Shown in pieces: positions 1 through 11,386 of a DNA stretch of 64,000 nucleotides. Below the pieces are notes generated by a model. It was not told where the DNA came from and did no database searches. It saw only the letters and a program-made list of their open reading frames with translations. This DNA comes from Anadara kagoshimensis (Eukaryota > Mollusca > Bivalvia > Arcoida > Arcidae). Within the stretch, counting starts at the first letter, position 1. Every line of letters starts with the position of its first letter. Where the stretch lies: NCBI GenBank assembly GCA_021292105.1, contig CM037864.1, forward strand, positions 41,654,514 through 41,718,513. The letters run 5' to 3'. The position numbers and the translations under genes were made by a program.

Positions 1-888
1 GTCTTATATGGACTTTAAATCCTTTGGAAAGAGTTTTGTTTCATGTGATACAGAGATTTATAATGGAGTGTATGATGATTCTTAATGCTGGTTATCTTTT
101 GAGAGAAAGAAAGCCTGTTTATTTAAGTTTTGATCTCAATTGGGTCTTTCTTATAAATGAGTCTCAGCCGGTACATATAAAAACTCTGAACTTATTAAAA
201 GTATGATCAAATTTCCATAAAGTAGTCTCTTAATATTAATGACTGGAACATACTTATAAGAAACTATAAAATATCATTCAAGGCTGAGAGACACGTGCAT
301 GGTATTTTGTAGACATGGCAATATCAATTTTTGTAATGGTGATAATAACAAACACCAGTATTACTTCTGTATGTCATCTGTCTCTCACACATAACACATA
401 CCGGTACTTGATACTGAGGAATAAAACCATGCTGGAATAAGAAAAAAATTCAGACTGTATTTGATATTTTCAAAAGTTATTCAGGGAATAAGTTGCAGTG
501 TTTAGAAGGAGGCATTTTTCAAAAACTTTCCTCTTTTCATTTGACAAAATAAAGAATCAGTGGCCAAGTGGATCTTTCTAAATTGGACACTAAAGTTGAA
601 GCTTAAATGATGAACAAATTTTTGTTACAAGTACAACATTGATGTTTGCTGGTACAAGAACAATTGTTAAAAATTAAAAATTTTGTCAAATGTTACAGAT
701 CAAATTACGAAACAAGTACTGGTATTTGTTACACTTACATTTGTTTATGAGTAACACAATCAAATTTTTATTTAAGGTCAGAGATTTCGGTCGACTGATT
801 TGTTTTATGGTGATCAAACACATCTGAGATGTTGGTATATATATATATATATATACAAAATGAATATAGATATAGTTGATGATTTTGT

Positions 889-1011
889 GAGTTTAACGTT
901 TACGTGTGGTCTGTCGGTCAGCGTGCAGACCATTATATATAGTATAGATGTGAGTTAAACGTTTACGTGTGGTCTGTCGGTCAGCGTGCAGACCATTATA
1001 TATAGTATAGA
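889..1011. repeat. Two-copy ~62-bp direct repeat
   Basis: A block reading GAGTTTAACGTTTACGTG, a GGTCTGTCGGTCAGCG core and a TATATATAGTATAGAT end occurs twice back to back with almost no changes. The near identity points to a recent duplication. Function unknown. Confidence 0.8.
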
Positions 1012-4000
1012 TAAGAACGGTATATAGATATGTTACGTCTGCTTAACTACAGGTATTGTAATACAGCAGAAAAAAATAATATAGAATTATGTATAAAAGA
1101 TAAAAGAATATATTTGTACATATGTAATTTATGTAAAAATTGTAAAATTTTGTTTTAATGAATGTTAGTTAGATCTTCTATCTTACCTAGATAAAAAATG
1201 TCACAAATTTAACTTAAAATGTAATATATAGAATATGTAGAAATGAACATAGTGTACAGAAATTAAATTAAATGGAATTATAATAATTTTTAATTACCCT
1301 GCTAAGCTAAGCCAAAATTAGTGCACTTTTGCATCTAGTTTTAAGATTGAGTGTTGGACCAGTTATTTTTTAAAAAGGATTTTTAATTTTGAAAGTTCTC
1401 ATATTTTAGTTGCATCAGTAAAGGGAGATAATTTGTGTTTCTCATTTTAGTTGCATAAAGGGAGATAATTTGTTTTTAATTAGAACAAATGGTTTGAATT
1501 ATTGTGACTTTATATTATAACAGAGAGGGTAAAAGTGCAGCAAGGATTACAAATGATTAAATGAATTAAAAGATTAAAAGAATGAATTAAAATTTTTATT
1601 TAAATTTTATCATTTAATGAACAAATATTTTTTGATAATTTATGGACACATGAATTCCAAGTTCACATGAAACGTGTTATTATTATTAATTGTGTGCTGC
1701 TGTACAAGGCGTTTATTAGTGGATATTTTATTTGACACCATATTTGAGATATGTTTGAGAAAAAAGTATAACTGTTTTAAGGGTTAAGTGTTTAATGTGT
1801 ATTCTGTATGTATTCAAGTAATATGTTATAATCCTGATTTTGATAATAATAATAATACATAATAAAAAAATAATAATAATCTTTCAAGTTATAATGGATA
1901 TGTTTTAAAATTTCATCACAGCATCATTTCATCATAGTGGAGACAAGACACTTGTTCAAAATATAAATCTTTGTCAAATTGATAAGAATTACCCGTAAAA
2001 GATGTTGAAAATTCACTAGTTAATGATCTAAGACTCTGTTACACATTTTAGTACTCTGTTACACATATTTGTACTGGTACAATGTTCCGTTGTTTTTGTA
2101 CAAAGATTAATACATGTAATACCCAATTATGTGTACCAAATAATTAAAGATAAAAAGCAATAGTAAATATTACATTTAAAACTTCAGTATACAAATACCT
2201 AGTGGAAAAGTAAGAGATTGGCAAAATTAAAAATCTTAGATTTTGAAAAATAAAAACAAATGTATTCTCTATCAGCACAGATAACAGAATGTTTCACTAT
2301 TTAGTTTCTAATCTTCCACTCCACACTTTACAAAAACATTTTGTACAGTAATTCATTACCGTTTGTCATCTGTTTGAACAATAAGCAAATAACAGCAGTA
2401 TGTGTTTATACTGGTGGAAGAATGCTGCATGATGCTGAAGTAATAAATAGTTAACTAAGTTTTTATCATGCTGACAAATGTATTACATGTATATATATTC
2501 TACCCCATAGATCATATATATATTACATTAACCATTTGCCTTGCCTCATTCTCATGATCAAATAGTCGCACCATCAATATAAATATCAATATTAAGCTGA
2601 AACTTTTCATTTTTCAAAGAAATTTTCATAAATTTTGAGTCCATTTCCATGAAAACATTATTTTGAAAGTCCAGAGGATCAATAAATACCATCATGCAAC
2701 ATTTTATACTGCCTTATTAAAATTGGGACTATTTTAGGCAGCCTTCTTAAAACTGGGACTATTTTAGACAGATTAGTTAATGGGATCATAACTTTTTGTT
2801 TTAACTTTTTTTCTGTTGATTATTTACCTGTTATATTCGTTTTCATGTTACCATGGTAAATGTTATACATTTAATAAAAAGTGGTTTTATCTGCATGTTA
2901 CAATTCAAACTGCTAGTTAATCACCCTTCATGATTTATACTGTTTAATTTCTTGAAAATTTTTGATCATTAAAATGGTTTTCAGAATTGTTCATTATACT
3001 ATAACATAGGAAATAATAAAATGGCACATTAACGTGTCGTAAAACAAGGTACTAAGTAAATGATTGGGCATTTCTAGGGCTAACTTAAAACTTGCACATA
3101 TACAGGGTTATAATGGGTTCGCTAGTGTACCACATCACATAATGTAATACCATGTAACATTTGTGCAAAACAATGGATGTAAAATGTGTATACCAGTATG
3201 TCATTATTTGTGCAGGAAAATGTTGAATTGCGATTCCATTTGATTCATCACTTATCTGCCGCTTCCACCTTGCATATTATGTGGTTCACTTACAAAAAGA
3301 GAAATTTCACTTGTTAATAAAATTCTATAATGAATAAAAATATTATATACAAATTTAATACTAAGAATGTTATGGGTTTAATATTGATATATAAGTGTGG
3401 TATGTGGAAAAACTATAATCAAGATTTCAAAAAATGGATTTTTAAAAACAATGTACCTTTTTCCATATAGAATATAGACTTTGTTTTGTCGAAACATTAA
3501 ATTGAAAAATATAAAGAATGTTTAAAGATTTGCAACATCCACATCTCTATGTATAATAATAAAAACTTTGAATTCCATTATTTACCATGTAGTGCTTTTA
3601 GAGTTATTCCCCTTGAATTCACTTTATTCTTACCGCAAGTTTGAACTAGGAACTTGGTTTTAAAGGGGGAGGGGGGAACAGAAATTTTTTGAAATTCCAT
3701 CTTTTGTTACAAAGTACAATTTATTGAAGTTGATTGATGCTTGTCACTTTAGTGACATTTAATGGTTTTATATCTTATCTTTAAATACATGCATATTCAA
3801 TGTAAATTTGAAAATTAAAGCACATTGTCACCCATTGATTCCGCATCATTTCCATTTTATCATGTTTTACAAAGTTAAAGAATAGTATGAATTTTGTCCT
3901 TGCAGAGCATGTTTTTGTGCAATATTTGAAATATTGAATACCAATATTTATTGAGAACAATTTTTCTTTTTTGAGAATTTGATTTTTTTAATTAGTTTGT

Positions 4001-4880
4001 CTGTTGTGTAAATTTAAAGCAATCTGCATTCTTCAGAAAATTTTGTTTGTTAATGATCTTTATTTTAAATAAAAAAACATCTTTTATTTTGTACTGACTG
4101 TGGTTTTTAAATTTTGTTAATCTCTCTTTTTCAAGAATTGTAAAATTGTTTTAAACTGGTGCTTAAATCAAGTGTTTAATTTTGTCTGTGTGTTCATCCA
4201 TTTTTGAAATTCAAATGTACAAATATTAAAAAAAAAATAATCATGTTATCCATTTCATTAATGTTTAACAAGAAGTAAAAACATGCAGATTTGAAATTGT
4301 CACATGCATCACAAATCCAAAAAAATTAAAAATTTTTGGCTATGGTATTAGGAACAATATTTTTTCTTAAGATTCTTATGATTTGATGTTAGCTTACCAG
4401 TACAGCAAAAACATGGAAATTCAAAAATTCACTTTTTTTTAAAAATTCTTTTTTTTTTTTTAAATTCCATTTATCACTATTTCCTTTGATAGAGAGTTAT
4501 GGTTCTTGACAAGGGAGATAATTGGAAGTTTAAAATGTATAGCCAGTTCTCGGTTATCTTGCTCCATACTGATTTACTTTTGTTTACAAGTGAGTTTCAT
4601 TACTTTAATATAATAAATAAAGACACAAAAATAATTTAACACATTATTATATTAGTGTATATACAATTATATATATATATATCCAGATTTTGCACCTGTA
4701 TATTTGAAATCCAGCCCCTATATTTAGTAATAAAAATGTATTATCCCCCTGTTATATAACGCAGCTTACCATACACATGTTATATATAATCACACGCTGA
4801 CATGCTAAAATGATGAATACTGCACACAAAAAAATAATTTTGACAAAGCCAGTCATTGCATACCTCTATGTTGTACAGTA

Positions 4881-4921
<41 letters not shown>

Positions 4922-5189
4922 GTTTTTGTTATTTATATAGTATTATACGTTCTGTTATGAGTGTAGCTGCCTATGTTTGTTGATATGTAAAAGTTGAAAC
5001 TTAAAAGTACACAGAATTTTATATGATACCTTCTTTATCTGCTTTAGTTTTAAATCTGAAGTGAATATATGAAAATGAGACAGATTGGTCTTAAAATTAA
5101 TGCCCTTTTGTATAAAAATAAAATTGGTTGCAATTTAAGAAAGCAACTTAATTTGATGTTGAGGGAAATCTATTAGGTCTAACAAAACA

Positions 5190-5313
5190 GAATGTTCAGT
5201 TTAAATATTAAAGTAGATCAAATTATGAGAGGTTTTTAACTTTGTCGTTTAGAATGTTCGGTTTAAATATAAAATTAGATCAAATTATGAGAGATTTTTA
5301 ACTTTGTAATTTA
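5190..5313. repeat. Two-copy 62-bp tandem duplication
   Basis: GAATGTTCAGTTTAAATATT followed by a GATCAAATTATGAGAG core is repeated with period 62 (starts 5190 and 5252). The copies differ at several bases. No coding content. Confidence 0.75.
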
Positions 5314-6053
5314 GCACACTATTATTACAAAGAAGAAAAGATACAAAATTTTAGATGTTTAAGTGATATTGCAAACTGTGAAATTTCAATGACATTCTCG
5401 TTTAAGTTTTATCATCAGAATTGATTTAGCACTTTTAGCAGTTGGTATCATAAAAATTATGTGTACTAACTATATTGCTGAACAAGTTTGACCTTGACAT
5501 TTGACCTCTAGTGTGAAGGGTTAAAAATTTTAGCTCTCTGTCAGGGGAAGAAATATTCGCTGTTTAATTGATGTTTCAAAAATATTTTTGTACAAAGTAA
5601 TTAAAAAGGCAATATTTCCTAAATTGACACAATGGTATATGGAATGGTTTAATTGAATGTTTTAATTACAGAGGTCAAAGTTCAAGGTCATATAGGTCAT
5701 GCTTTATAGAGAAATCTTAATAACTTTGTTAAGCTATCTAAAGGGTCAGCAACGGTAGACTGCAGTCAGATGTTTTATTCTAGTATACAGATTTGATGTA
5801 GATAATAACAGTGTATAGAAGAAAGATTGTCTTATAGCAAAGTAGTCTCATAGCAGCCGAGACAAAAGTTGTCTTAAAACAAGAGACAACTATAATGTAT
5901 TTTGTCTGTCTGTCTGTCAGTGTGTGTGTACACTTGTGTAAAGTTGTTTGTTATAAGTAAGCTGTCAGATCATGAATGATGCTCTATTTAATAAATTTGA
6001 AATATTCATATTGAAGCCTATGATATTAAAAATGAAGTAAAAATTAATAGCAT

Positions 6054-6092
<39 letters not shown>

Positions 6093-6101
6093 GGGGGGTT
6101 A

Positions 6102-6318
6102 TAGGCAAACAACATTGACATAACTGCTTGACCTGAGTACATTTATATATAGGAAACATAAGTTTTTATTTGTCTACATAATGGGGAAATACATGTAGTT
6201 CATTGTGTATGTGGTACCTGCGGATTCTACCACTACCCATGTATTCTGTGGACCATCATATACTGGTATGAATATTCCAATTGAAAGGTCTAGTAGACAG
6301 GTCAATATTGTTTGCCTA
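6102..6318. mobile_element. 217-bp MITE, copy 1
   Basis: The element starts TAGGCAAACAACATTGAC and ends GTCAATATTGTTTGCCTA. These are inverted termini of 18 bp with one mismatch, bounded by TA. A second copy with the same termini and a related interior lies at 18672-18896. Short length, terminal inverted repeats and no ORF fit a non-autonomous DNA transposon with TA target duplication (Tc1/mariner-like). The family assignment is inference. Confidence 0.7.
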
Positions 6319-6937
6319 AACCATTTGGAAGTGTTACAGGTACCATAGTTATTGTTTCAGACATGACGACTTGGTCGGATTCATTCAGTCTATACCTAAA
6401 CCCCTGGTCAAGAAGATTTTACTTATGAAAAGACTTCAAAATTCCTGCATTGTTACCATTGTCCTGCTTTGATTTACCTTAAACTCCTGGTCAAGACAAT
6501 TTCACTTATATGATGGCATCAACAATTCTGACTGTTACCATTGACTTACTTTCATGCCAAATACACGAATGGTACACTAATGTAATAAAATAAGTGGAAT
6601 GATAAGACCCTATAAAGATATACCTGAACCACACCACTGGATGTCATTTATGTTTTGGGTCTATCCAAAATCTGGGTATTGAAATCGATAGCCTTGGTAC
6701 AGTATGTCTGTCACATGTTTTGTATTATTATCTTAACGTGCATGTAGAATTTTATGTTATTCTTTGTAAATCCAGCTATTTCCAACTACTTTCCATTCTT
6801 CTTCATCTCTCCATATTTCCCTAAAATGTTCATATTCTGAATATACAAACTTTGGAAATGGAAAAGTTAAAGCCAGGTTAAGCTTAAAATCCATATAATA
6901 TCTCTACACCCACCACTTTGGTTTAAATACTAGTCTT

Positions 6938-7165
6938 AGTGTGAGAAACTGTGTCAGTTAGCTTACCAAAGTTGTTGCCTTTCTCTTGACACTCCCGTTT
7001 TCTCCACCATCCCAAAACACACTGCTTCTGTATGAGTGAAAGAATTTTGACAGTGCGAGAAACTGTCAGTTAGCTTACCAAAGTTGTTGGTTTTCTCTTG
7101 ACACTCCAGTTTTCTCTACCATCCCAAAACACACTGTCTCTGTATGAGTGAAAGAATTTTGACAG
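6938..7165. repeat. Two-copy 114-bp tandem duplication
   Basis: Two adjacent copies run from AGTGTGAGAAACTGTGTC and AGTGCGAGAAACTGTCAG through the shared end GTGAAAGAATTTTGACAG. They contain a CCATCCCAAAACACACTG segment that resembles pieces of the SINE tails found elsewhere in the window. Confidence 0.75.
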
Positions 7166-7729
7166 GAATATAACTCATTGCTTCACTGACCTTGCATGTC
7201 CAATTTGTTACACAAATTTTGAGGTCTTGTAAGAATGTCCACACATGTAAGAAGTACATGCACAGTGCAGACCTGTCGAAAGTTTAACAGTGAGCCAACG
7301 AAAAGAGTCAAAAGTTCGGCTGCCGAGATATGACAGAAAAGCTGCCAAGAGCTAGATTATACGGTCAAAAAGCTGTTGAAGATTGCTGACGATTAGCTGA
7401 GATGAGCTGGCTATTGGGCATTAATTAGTTGGCTTAGTGTTAAACTTTCGACGGGTCTGTACTGCATTTCAGTTTATGGCCAGACAGCCTTACATACAAG
7501 CATACTGTGATACCATGCCATACTAACAAGCTTCCAAGCCTTCAGGTGTTCGTGCTATTGTTACACTGTACATGGTTTTAAGGTCCTGGAAGAAGAATAA
7601 TATCCGTAATGTATAAGATTTGGTTATTAAGGAACCGCTGGCTAACACATATTCCAGCAACTATTGTTTCACTATACCTGGACTTAAACGTCTTTGTGTT
7701 CCGCCAATTAACTACGGCAAGGTTTTTGT

Positions 7730-8046
7730 AGTAGTAGTAGTAATGGTGTTTAACGTCCCAGTCAAGAATATTTCACTTATATCGAGACGTCGCCAGCTAA
7801 AGGCGAAAGTGCAGAAATTTTGCCTGTACGTTGCACTGATGGCATTATACAGCAGGGTTCTTTAGCGTGCCGAGCCCACCGTGACACGGGACCTCGTTTA
7901 TTTTAAGTTCCCATCCGAAAGAACCGTGACTTTCATTTCATAATGCCGAGTGCTTGGCGAAAGAACAGTCACTACCCACTTTCAAGTCTTGGGTCAGAGC
8001 CGGCCGGGGTTCGAACCCACGACATCCCACTTACGGAGCGAGCACT
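7730..8046 (-). mobile_element. tRNA-derived SINE (family A) with perfect target-site duplication
   Basis: On the minus strand the element begins with a tRNA-like head at 8046. The B-box-like GGGTTCGAACCC is clear and the A-box part is truncated. A body follows, then a simple (ACT)n tail at 7730. It is flanked by the 18-bp direct repeat CTACGGCAAGGTTTTTGT at 7712-7729 and 8047-8064, as expected of target-primed insertion. The target is itself part of a small tandem repeat of the same sequence. Further copies are at 14920-15274 and 27805-28147. Confidence 0.85.
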
Positions 8047-9559
8047 CTACGGCAAGGTTTTTGTGTTCCACCAATTAACTACGGCAAGGTTTTTGTGTTC
8101 CACCAACTGTTATATTCTTAAACATGTGGTTATTCACGGTATTTCGCAAACTAGGCCGTTTGTTAATTAATACATGGAATTTAAGGTCTTGGAATATAAA
8201 AGTTTTAAAATAAAATGTTTTTTTGTTCCTTTACACCAGTTTATTTTCAAAAAGTGTTCAGAAAAAAAACTTCGTCTGTATTTTATTGCTAGGAGACATT
8301 TTTGCATTCTATGGAATAAACTTCAGTTAGAAATTCCTAAGTGACTGATAAAATGAACACTTCCAATAAAACTGGAGATAATAAGGCTAAATGTATGATT
8401 TTGTTCATAGCATATCATAAAAACAATGACCCATCGTTACAAATAACAAGTTACACAGCATTGTGTATTGACTAAAACAGTTTGTGTGCCAATAGTGCAA
8501 TATATGAGAATATATCGTAACAAAGTACATTAAAAATGCCCTGTTAGCAATAACAATTTTGTTCGGCCTTACCGATGAATAAAATAGATATCCAGTGTAC
8601 TTTTTGGATAGTTTTTTTTCTTCTAACGAGCAAGTATCGTTTAAGCTCGTTTATACAACAAATAAGCAATAGTGTTTGAAAGCATTCAGATTTCGCTAAA
8701 TCCATACAAGTGAAATGAAATAATATGTGGTTGAATAAAAAAACCTTCAAAGTCTGGAATAGCCATTGCAAAAAGTAAATGAACGAAATAATAAACCATA
8801 TACACAATGTGTATTTTGAGTTTCCCTTGTATTGTCTCCTCCATAGTGCGTTTTAGTGTTGTTCTTATATGTGAAATGTTTGCGCTATAATGTTTGGATG
8901 TAATGAAAACATTTGTCTCAATAAGATCTGCTTAGAGTATTCTTGATTGATACACGATGTGTATTCAGACTGTTGAGGTTTGGTATCATCACTCATGACA
9001 ATAAATAAGTTTGTACAAAACGTGACTTCTTCAGTAATGGCTACATCATTCCTGTTCCTCTTGTTGATGACATGTTTAACCGTGTATTCTAGTGTTATCC
9101 TGATTGCATCTTGCCATGTGGTATACGTGAGTAAAACACTTAGCCAGTAAGGTAACATGTGTAAAAACGTTATTTATGGTAGCTGTTTCTTATATTCGCA
9201 ATAGCTATTTTGTATTTTCGAAATAGTATTTTCCAAATAACCACCTAACTATCACACTTGTCACTTTCCTTAAAAATTATACAGCGTATTCGGTATAATT
9301 ATTATAGAAAATACATTTTCTGAACCATATACGACACAGCGGTAATAAGCATTCGGGAAACTTGGGTTTACAAAGTAGATGAATTAGCCGAAAATAATCT
9401 GCACGGTGTGTAGACATACATATTTCAACAACAATTCAACTTGTGGATCCATTCGTGTTCAGTGGACGGGTTAAGAATAAGTATCAGCAAAATTGTATGC
9501 ACCATAATGCAAATGTTTCAATAAGTTGGCTAAAGCCAGCTAGCCTTATGACACAAGGA

Positions 9560-10300
9560 GTGTGTACCTAACTCTGAAATCGCTGGACCGATTCAAACCA
9601 AATTTATTGTGTACCTAAACTCTGAAATCGCTTGACCGATTCAAACCAAATTTAGTGTGTACCTAAACTCTGAAATCACTTGACCGATTCAAACCAAATT
9701 TAGTGTGTACCTAAACTCTGAAATCGCTTGACCGATTCAAACCAAATTTAGTGTGTACCTAAACTCTGAAATCGCTTGACCGATTCAAACCAAATTTATT
9801 GTGTACCTAAACTCTGAAATCGCTGGACCAATTCAAACCAAATTTATTGTGTACCTAAACTCTGAAATCACTGGACCGATTAAAACCAAATTTAGTGTGT
9901 ACCTAAACTCTGAAATCATTGGACCGATTCAAACCAAATTAAGTGTGTACCTAAACTCTGAAATCACTGGACCGATTCAAACCAAATTTAGTGTGTACCT
10001 AAACTCTGAAATCGCTTGACCGATTCAAACCAAATTTAGTGTGTACCTAAACTCTGAAATCGCTTGACCGATTCAAACCAAATTTATTGTGTACCTAAAC
10101 TCTGAAATCGCTTGACCGATTCAAACCAAATTTATTGTGTACCTAAACTCTGAAATCGCTGGACCAATTCAAACCAAATTTATTGTGTACCTAAACTCTG
10201 AAATCACTGGACCGATTAAAACCAAATTTAGTGTGTACCTAAACTCTGAAATCACTGGACCGATTCAAACCAAATTAAGTGTGTACCTAAACTCTGAATT
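9560..10300. repeat. 48-bp minisatellite (~15 copies) with higher-order structure
   Basis: The unit reads roughly TGTGTACCTAAACTCTGAAA plus TCGCTKGACCGATTCAAACC plus AAATTTA. The period is 48, so one frame stays open and reads a 16-residue repeat (YLNSEITGPIQTKF core). Variant units recur at 9801 and 10137, which is 336 bp or exactly seven units, so there is a higher-order repeat. There is no start context, splice context or homology to support coding. A TTTA array follows directly. Confidence 0.9.
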
Positions 10301-10399
10301 CAAACCATTTAGAGTTGAAGGTTCCTGGGTACAGTCAAGATTGTCAGTGAAATGTGACATCTTGTTATTCAATTTATGAGCATGCTATTCATCTGATTA

Positions 10400-10403
10400 A
10401 AAT

Positions 10404-10454
<51 letters not shown>

Positions 10455-10480
10455 TTATTTATTTATTTTTTTTCTATGAT
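10400..10480. repeat. (TTTA)n microsatellite
   Basis: A long uninterrupted TTTA run with one break near its right end. Confidence 0.95.
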
Positions 10481-11139
10481 GTTTCAATTCGACTTTAGTT
10501 AGTAAACCTGAACCAAGAGATTTTAAGTTTCTGGTTTTACAGGCGTTGGAATAAATTCGTGTTTGCAAAATGCATATATTTTAAATGTGTTAAATGTGTG
10601 CATTTGTGCATAGTATTCATTTAGTACCCTCTGGTAGTATACCCCAAATTTAACAGTAAACCTAACTATAATAAGTTACGCACTTGTCAGAAAATTAGAA
10701 ACGGCACATCAAAGACCCGGTATTAAACAAGAATAAATCAAACTGAAGGCGAACTCGGTCGGGATAAAACCTGCAGGGGAGTACACGGGGCAATAAAACT
10801 GTGTTGTATGGTCATGAGGTGTTTCTTAATGATGTTCTGAATTAATTACTTAGCAGCTAAACCACTACCCCTAAGACAGTAAGTCAATAAAAAATCGACG
10901 GGCACATGCATATATTATAAGTTGAGCTTCATTGCCACAAATAGGTAAATGCAGGTCATGTATGATTCAATAAGCTCTACTATAAATTCATTTACTTTTA
11001 TTCTTTTTTTTCGAATTTGGTGCAGTTGAACGTGAAAAGCAAAAGTCCATCAACTCAGTCTGAACTTAGATAAAAGGTCTTTGAATGTAACTGGTGACAT
11101 TAATTAAATGTTGATCAACTGATTGTTTTCTGAATATTT

Positions 11140-11250
11140 TATTTTGATTTTATTTTATTTTATTTTATTTTATTTTATTTTATTTTATTTTATTTTATTT
11201 TTATTTTATTTTATTTTATTTTATTTTATTTTATTTTATTTTATTTTATC
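11140..11250. repeat. (TTTTA)n microsatellite upstream of PHF13/23 exon 1
   Basis: About 21 TTTTA units with one interruption, ending about 130 bp before the first candidate start codon of the PHD-finger gene. It may lie in its promoter or in a 5' noncoding intron. Confidence 0.95.
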
Positions 11251-11376
11251 CAGTTATTAATTTAATTTTGCTAGATCTGGTTATTTGCAATTTGACAATA
11301 ATTTACTTTAATTAATTAATTTTATTGTTTTTAATTTTTGTGGACTTTTATAGCACAGCAAGTGCGAGGCTCTGTA

Positions 11377-11386
11377 ATGACGTCAT
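11377..11386. promoter_or_regulatory. Palindromic CRE/ATF site overlapping a candidate start codon
   Basis: ATGACGTCAT is a full TGACGTCA cAMP-response/ATF element inside the palindromic decamer, and its first three bases are the exon 1 ATG of the PHD-finger gene. The surrounding ~200 bp is richer in CpG than the flanks, as near a promoter. If this is promoter DNA, translation more likely begins at 11961. Confidence 0.4.

Larger units (their letters stand above)
1..6101. other. AT-rich intergenic DNA, no gene recognised
   Basis: I see no exon with a recognisable protein and no long open frame here. The stretch holds simple repeats, including a TA run near 838-855, a TG run at about 4885-4918 and an ATTT run at about 6050-6092. 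It also has two short direct duplications (889-1011 and 5190-5313) and scattered poly-A/T tracts. It could include the 3' UTR of a gene lying to the left of the window, but nothing in the sequence proves that. Confidence 0.6.

Noticed and set aside
8544..9158. Two minus-strand open frames of 87 and 97 codons
   Set aside because: No recognisable motif, no splice partners, AT-rich composition like the flanks.
9801..10379. Two open frames with YLNSEITGPIQTKF repeats as a repetitive protein
   Set aside because: A 48-bp period keeps a frame open by arithmetic. No start context, splice sites, homology or non-repeat domain.
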